This document shows positions 60,772-64,000 of a DNA stretch of 64,000 bases, piece after piece; the stretch's first letter is position 1; each line of letters begins with the position of its first letter. Source of the stretch: Thiemannella venezuelensis. GTDB taxonomy: Bacteria > Actinomycetota > Actinomycetes > Streptosporangiales > Streptosporangiaceae. Position numbers and translations under genes: made by a program. Location of the stretch: contig NZ_JACHJJ010000004.1 of NCBI RefSeq assembly GCF_014203605.1, positions 124,001 through 188,000 on the forward strand, written 5' to 3'. The notes below the pieces were generated by a model that was given only the letters and a program-made list of their open reading frames with translations, ran no database searches and was not told where the DNA came from.

Positions 60772-61674
60772 CTATCGGCCGAGGGCGGCGGGATAGGTCA
60801 TCTCGGCCAGCAGGCGCTGCCCGGAGGTGCTCGGGTGGAAGTAGTCCCACCGGCTCACGTGGGAGAGCTCGAACGGATACCCGAACACCGTGCCGCCGTC
60901 GTACCGGCACGCGACCTGCTCGGCGCAGACCCTTCCGAGCACCGCGTTGAAGTCGATCACCCGCTGGCGCACCCGCGCACGGCGGTCCGCGTCGGCCTGG
61001 TCGGCCGAGCGCGGCCTGGCCAGCAGCGACTGGCAGATCCCGAGCGCCGCCCACGCCGCGCGGGCCGACGAGCTGCCCTTGCCGACCTCCCACAGCCGCC
61101 CGATGTCCGGGATGCTCGCCACGAAGACCGACGCCTCGGGCAGGCCCGTGACGAGCGTCTGCATCGCCGTACGGAACGAGGCCTCGAAGTCCGCCACCGG
61201 TGTCATCCCCGCCTCCGACGAGGTGCAGGCGTCGTTGGCGCCGATCAGGATCGTGACGTAACCGGCCCCCTGGGAGACGGCCTGCTCCGCCTGCCCGGGG
61301 AGATCCGCGACCTTGGCGCCCGACCGGGCGTCGTTGTGGGCGACCAGGGAGAGTCCGTCGGCCAGCAGCCGGCGGTAGTGGCTGTTCACCGTCGAGCTGG
61401 ACCCGGTCGACCAGGATCTGGACGGGCAGTCGACGTAGAAGCCGCAGGCGTTGAAGCCCCGGGTGATGGAGTCGCCCAGCGACGCCATCGAAGTCACCGG
61501 GAGCACTGAGGTCACCGGGAGCACTGAGGTCACCGGGAGCGCGGAGGCCGCCGGGGCCGGCGCGCCCCGGGCGGCGGCCGGGCCCCGCGCCGACGCGGCG
61601 GCGGGGAGCGACGCCAGGAGCATGGTCCCCGCAAGGGAGACGGTGAGGACGAGGAACCGGCGGGTGGTGTTCAT
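60772..61674 (-). CDS. Secreted GDSL/SGNH-family lipase or esterase
   Basis: 300 residues. A Sec signal peptide (RRFLVLTVSLAGTMLLASLPAAASA) precedes a low-complexity segment with an LPVTSV triple repeat, then the SGNH hydrolase domain: block I MASLGDSITRG (catalytic Ser), an oxyanion Gly/Asn region with ILIGANDACTS, and DYFHPSTSGQRLLAE carrying the catalytic Asp/His. Internal Cys residues (GFNACGFYVDCPS and others) suggest disulphides as in Streptomyces extracellular lipases. AGGAGG precedes the ATG. Downstream of, and same strand as, the cholesterol-oxidase-like gene. Confidence 0.9.
   Translation of the reverse strand: MNTTRRFLVLTVSLAGTMLLASLPAAASARGPAAARGAPAPAASALPVTSVLPVTSVLPVTSMASLGDSITRGFNACGFYVDCPSRSWSTGSSSTVNSHYRRLLADGLSLVAHNDARSGAKVADLPGQAEQAVSQGAGYVTILIGANDACTSSEAGMTPVADFEASFRTAMQTLVTGLPEASVFVASIPDIGRLWEVGKGSSSARAAWAALGICQSLLARPRSADQADADRRARVRQRVIDFNAVLGRVCAEQVACRYDGGTVFGYPFELSHVSRWDYFHPSTSGQRLLAEMTYPAALGR
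61493..61546 (-). repeat. 18-base tandem repeat in the lipase gene
   Basis: Units 61493-61510 and 61511-61528 are identical and 61529-61546 is a diverged third copy. They encode the LPVTSV repeat just after the signal peptide, outside the catalytic domain, so copy-number change would be tolerated. Confidence 0.75.
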
Positions 61675-61760
61675 GCGGCCTCCTGGGCTCTCCCCGATCA
61701 GCTCGTTGCCCAGAATGTTCACCCGCATCATGAAGTTGACAAGTTCACATCACATATTCA

Positions 61761-61774
61761 TTACTCGCCAGTAA
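61761..61774 (-). promoter_or_regulatory. TTACT-N4-AGTAA dyad upstream of the lipase gene
   Basis: TTACTCGCCAGTAA (61761-61774) is a perfect 5-4-5 inverted repeat in the AT-rich part of the lipase upstream region. A second imperfect palindrome, GAAGTTGACAAGTTC (61732-61746), lies between it and the gene. Candidate operator or promoter elements. Confidence 0.4.
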
Positions 61775-61813
61775 GGAAGGGGGCGGGCCGGGAGGGCCTG
61801 CGCGCCCGGAGGG

Positions 61814-61845
61814 AAGGCCGGCCACGGGCCCCCGTGACCGGCCTT
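61814..61845 (-). terminator. Terminator of the cholesterol-oxidase-like gene
   Basis: AAGGCCGG (61814-61821) pairs with CCGGCCTT (61838-61845), and the stem continues as CACGGG with CCCGTG after one mismatch, closing on a two-base CC loop. It lies 16 bases beyond the stop codon of the leftward gene. Confidence 0.65.
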
Positions 61846-61860
61846 TGCGCGGGATCGCCG

Positions 61861-63555
<1,695 letters not shown>

Positions 63556-63612
63556 TCAGTTCACTTCACGCCCGTGGCGGCCCGTGGCGGGCAGCCCGTC
63601 CGCGGCGCCGGG

Positions 63613-64000
63613 TCACCGCGCGTCCGGCCGCGTGGCGGCAGGCGAGGAACCGCCGGTCAGCACGCATACGGTGTCGATGCCCAGCACGTGGTTGAGCCGG
63701 CCGAACGCCAGCCAGGAGCCGATGCTCATGCTCAGCTCCACGATCTCCGGCTGGCTGTAGTGCGCGGTCATCCGGGTCCAGAACTCGTCGTCGAGCCCGT
63801 GGTGGTCCAGGGCGTACCGTTCCGCGTACTCGGCGGCCAGCCGGGTGCGGTCGTCGAAGGCGTCGGTGGTGCGCCACCGGGTCACCGCGTCGGCGAACTC
63901 CTCCTCGACCCTCCGCCCGTCCCGCTCGGTCCGCCAGTCGAGGCAGAACGCGCACCCGTTGATCTGCGCGATCCGCAGCCGCGCGGCCTCGAACTCGCGC
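63613..64000 (-). CDS. Carboxymuconolactone decarboxylase/AhpD-like protein, 5' end outside window
   Basis: The last 128 codons of a leftward gene that enters from beyond base 64000. It contains the AhpD-family redox motif CAFC (INGCAFCLDW) and, downstream, RLAAEYAERYALDHHGLDDEFWTRMTAHYSQPEIVELSMSIGSWLAFGRLNHVLGID, the usual helical CMD domain. AhpD-like proteins act as thiol peroxidase partners; others of this fold are decarboxylases. The N-terminal ~40-50 residues are missing. It ends 61 bases upstream of the inverted repeat before the cholesterol-oxidase-like gene. Confidence 0.85.
   Translation of the reverse strand, partial: REFEAARLRIAQINGCAFCLDWRTERDGRRVEEEFADAVTRWRTTDAFDDRTRLAAEYAERYALDHHGLDDEFWTRMTAHYSQPEIVELSMSIGSWLAFGRLNHVLGIDTVCVLTGGSSPAATRPDAR

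Noticed and set aside
61736-61760. TTGACA-like element on the + strand upstream of the lipase
   Set aside because: No + strand gene follows; more likely part of a leftward promoter/operator.

Overview
The window is very GC-rich (I estimate about 70-73%) with short intergenic gaps, many GTG starts, 4-base ATGA/GTGA overlaps and rare TTA leucine codons. This is typical of an antibiotic-producing actinomycete. A Streptosporangiales-type host (Streptosporangium, Nonomuraea or Microbispora-like) is my impression from protein style, not a demonstrated assignment.

Layout. 1-8.2 kb: housekeeping and accessory genes, namely the end of a flavohaemoglobin, a 2H phosphoesterase, a membrane diguanylate cyclase, an orphan N6-adenine DNA methylase with a fused recognition-like C-terminus, small membrane proteins, VOC, DinB and pirin. 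8.4-13.7 kb: a secreted lytic polysaccharide monooxygenase, a DoxX protein, and a YheO-like regulator divergent from a three-gene sugar ABC importer. 13.8-15.9 kb: an MMPL exporter, followed by a 0.67 kb non-coding, relatively AT-rich regulatory stretch.

16.6-36.7 kb is the centrepiece: a type II polyketide synthase cluster. A sensor kinase and response regulator open it, and the kinase has a TTA second codon. A leftward operon (18.2-21.9 kb) encodes an FAD monooxygenase, SchA/CurD-like protein, SDR, amidohydrolase and ABM-type protein. A rightward operon (22.2-33.8 kb) encodes a TcmI-type cyclase, a complete acetyl-CoA carboxylase (fused carboxyltransferase, BCCP, biotin carboxylase), a UspA-like protein, the ACP, an aromatase/cyclase fused to a cupin, KS-alpha, the chain-length factor, a flavin-dependent halogenase, a Na+/H+ antiporter-type exporter and a flavin reductase. 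Another FAD monooxygenase, a methyltransferase and a secreted protein follow. The core parallels spore-pigment (WhiE-type) or pentangular aromatic clusters, with a halogenase, its flavin reductase and in-cluster malonyl-CoA supply added. I infer a halogenated, multiply oxygenated aromatic polyketide made on a chain longer than an octaketide. No KR of the usual actIII type, SARP, glycosyltransferase or phosphopantetheinyl transferase is visible in the window.

36.9-40.9 kb: an OmpR/HK two-component system that looks leaderless, and a TetR-controlled azoreductase/SMR operon with two clear operators. 40.9-53.5 kb: a Sir2 deacetylase, then a carbohydrate regulon of GH1, GH3 + TetR, an oligopeptide-type ABC importer with a permease-ATPase fusion, and an intracellular GH20. 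Three near-identical 18-bp operators lie upstream of GH1, the TetR/ABC divergent promoter and GH20, tying the regulon to the local TetR. 53.7-64 kb: a Baeyer-Villiger-type monooxygenase, another response regulator and MASE1 kinase (convergent, overlapping), an MBL hydrolase, a GlxA-type AraC regulator, a secreted GDSL lipase, a Tat-secreted cholesterol-oxidase-like GMC enzyme and a partial AhpD-like protein. No RNA genes, IS elements or CRISPR arrays were seen.
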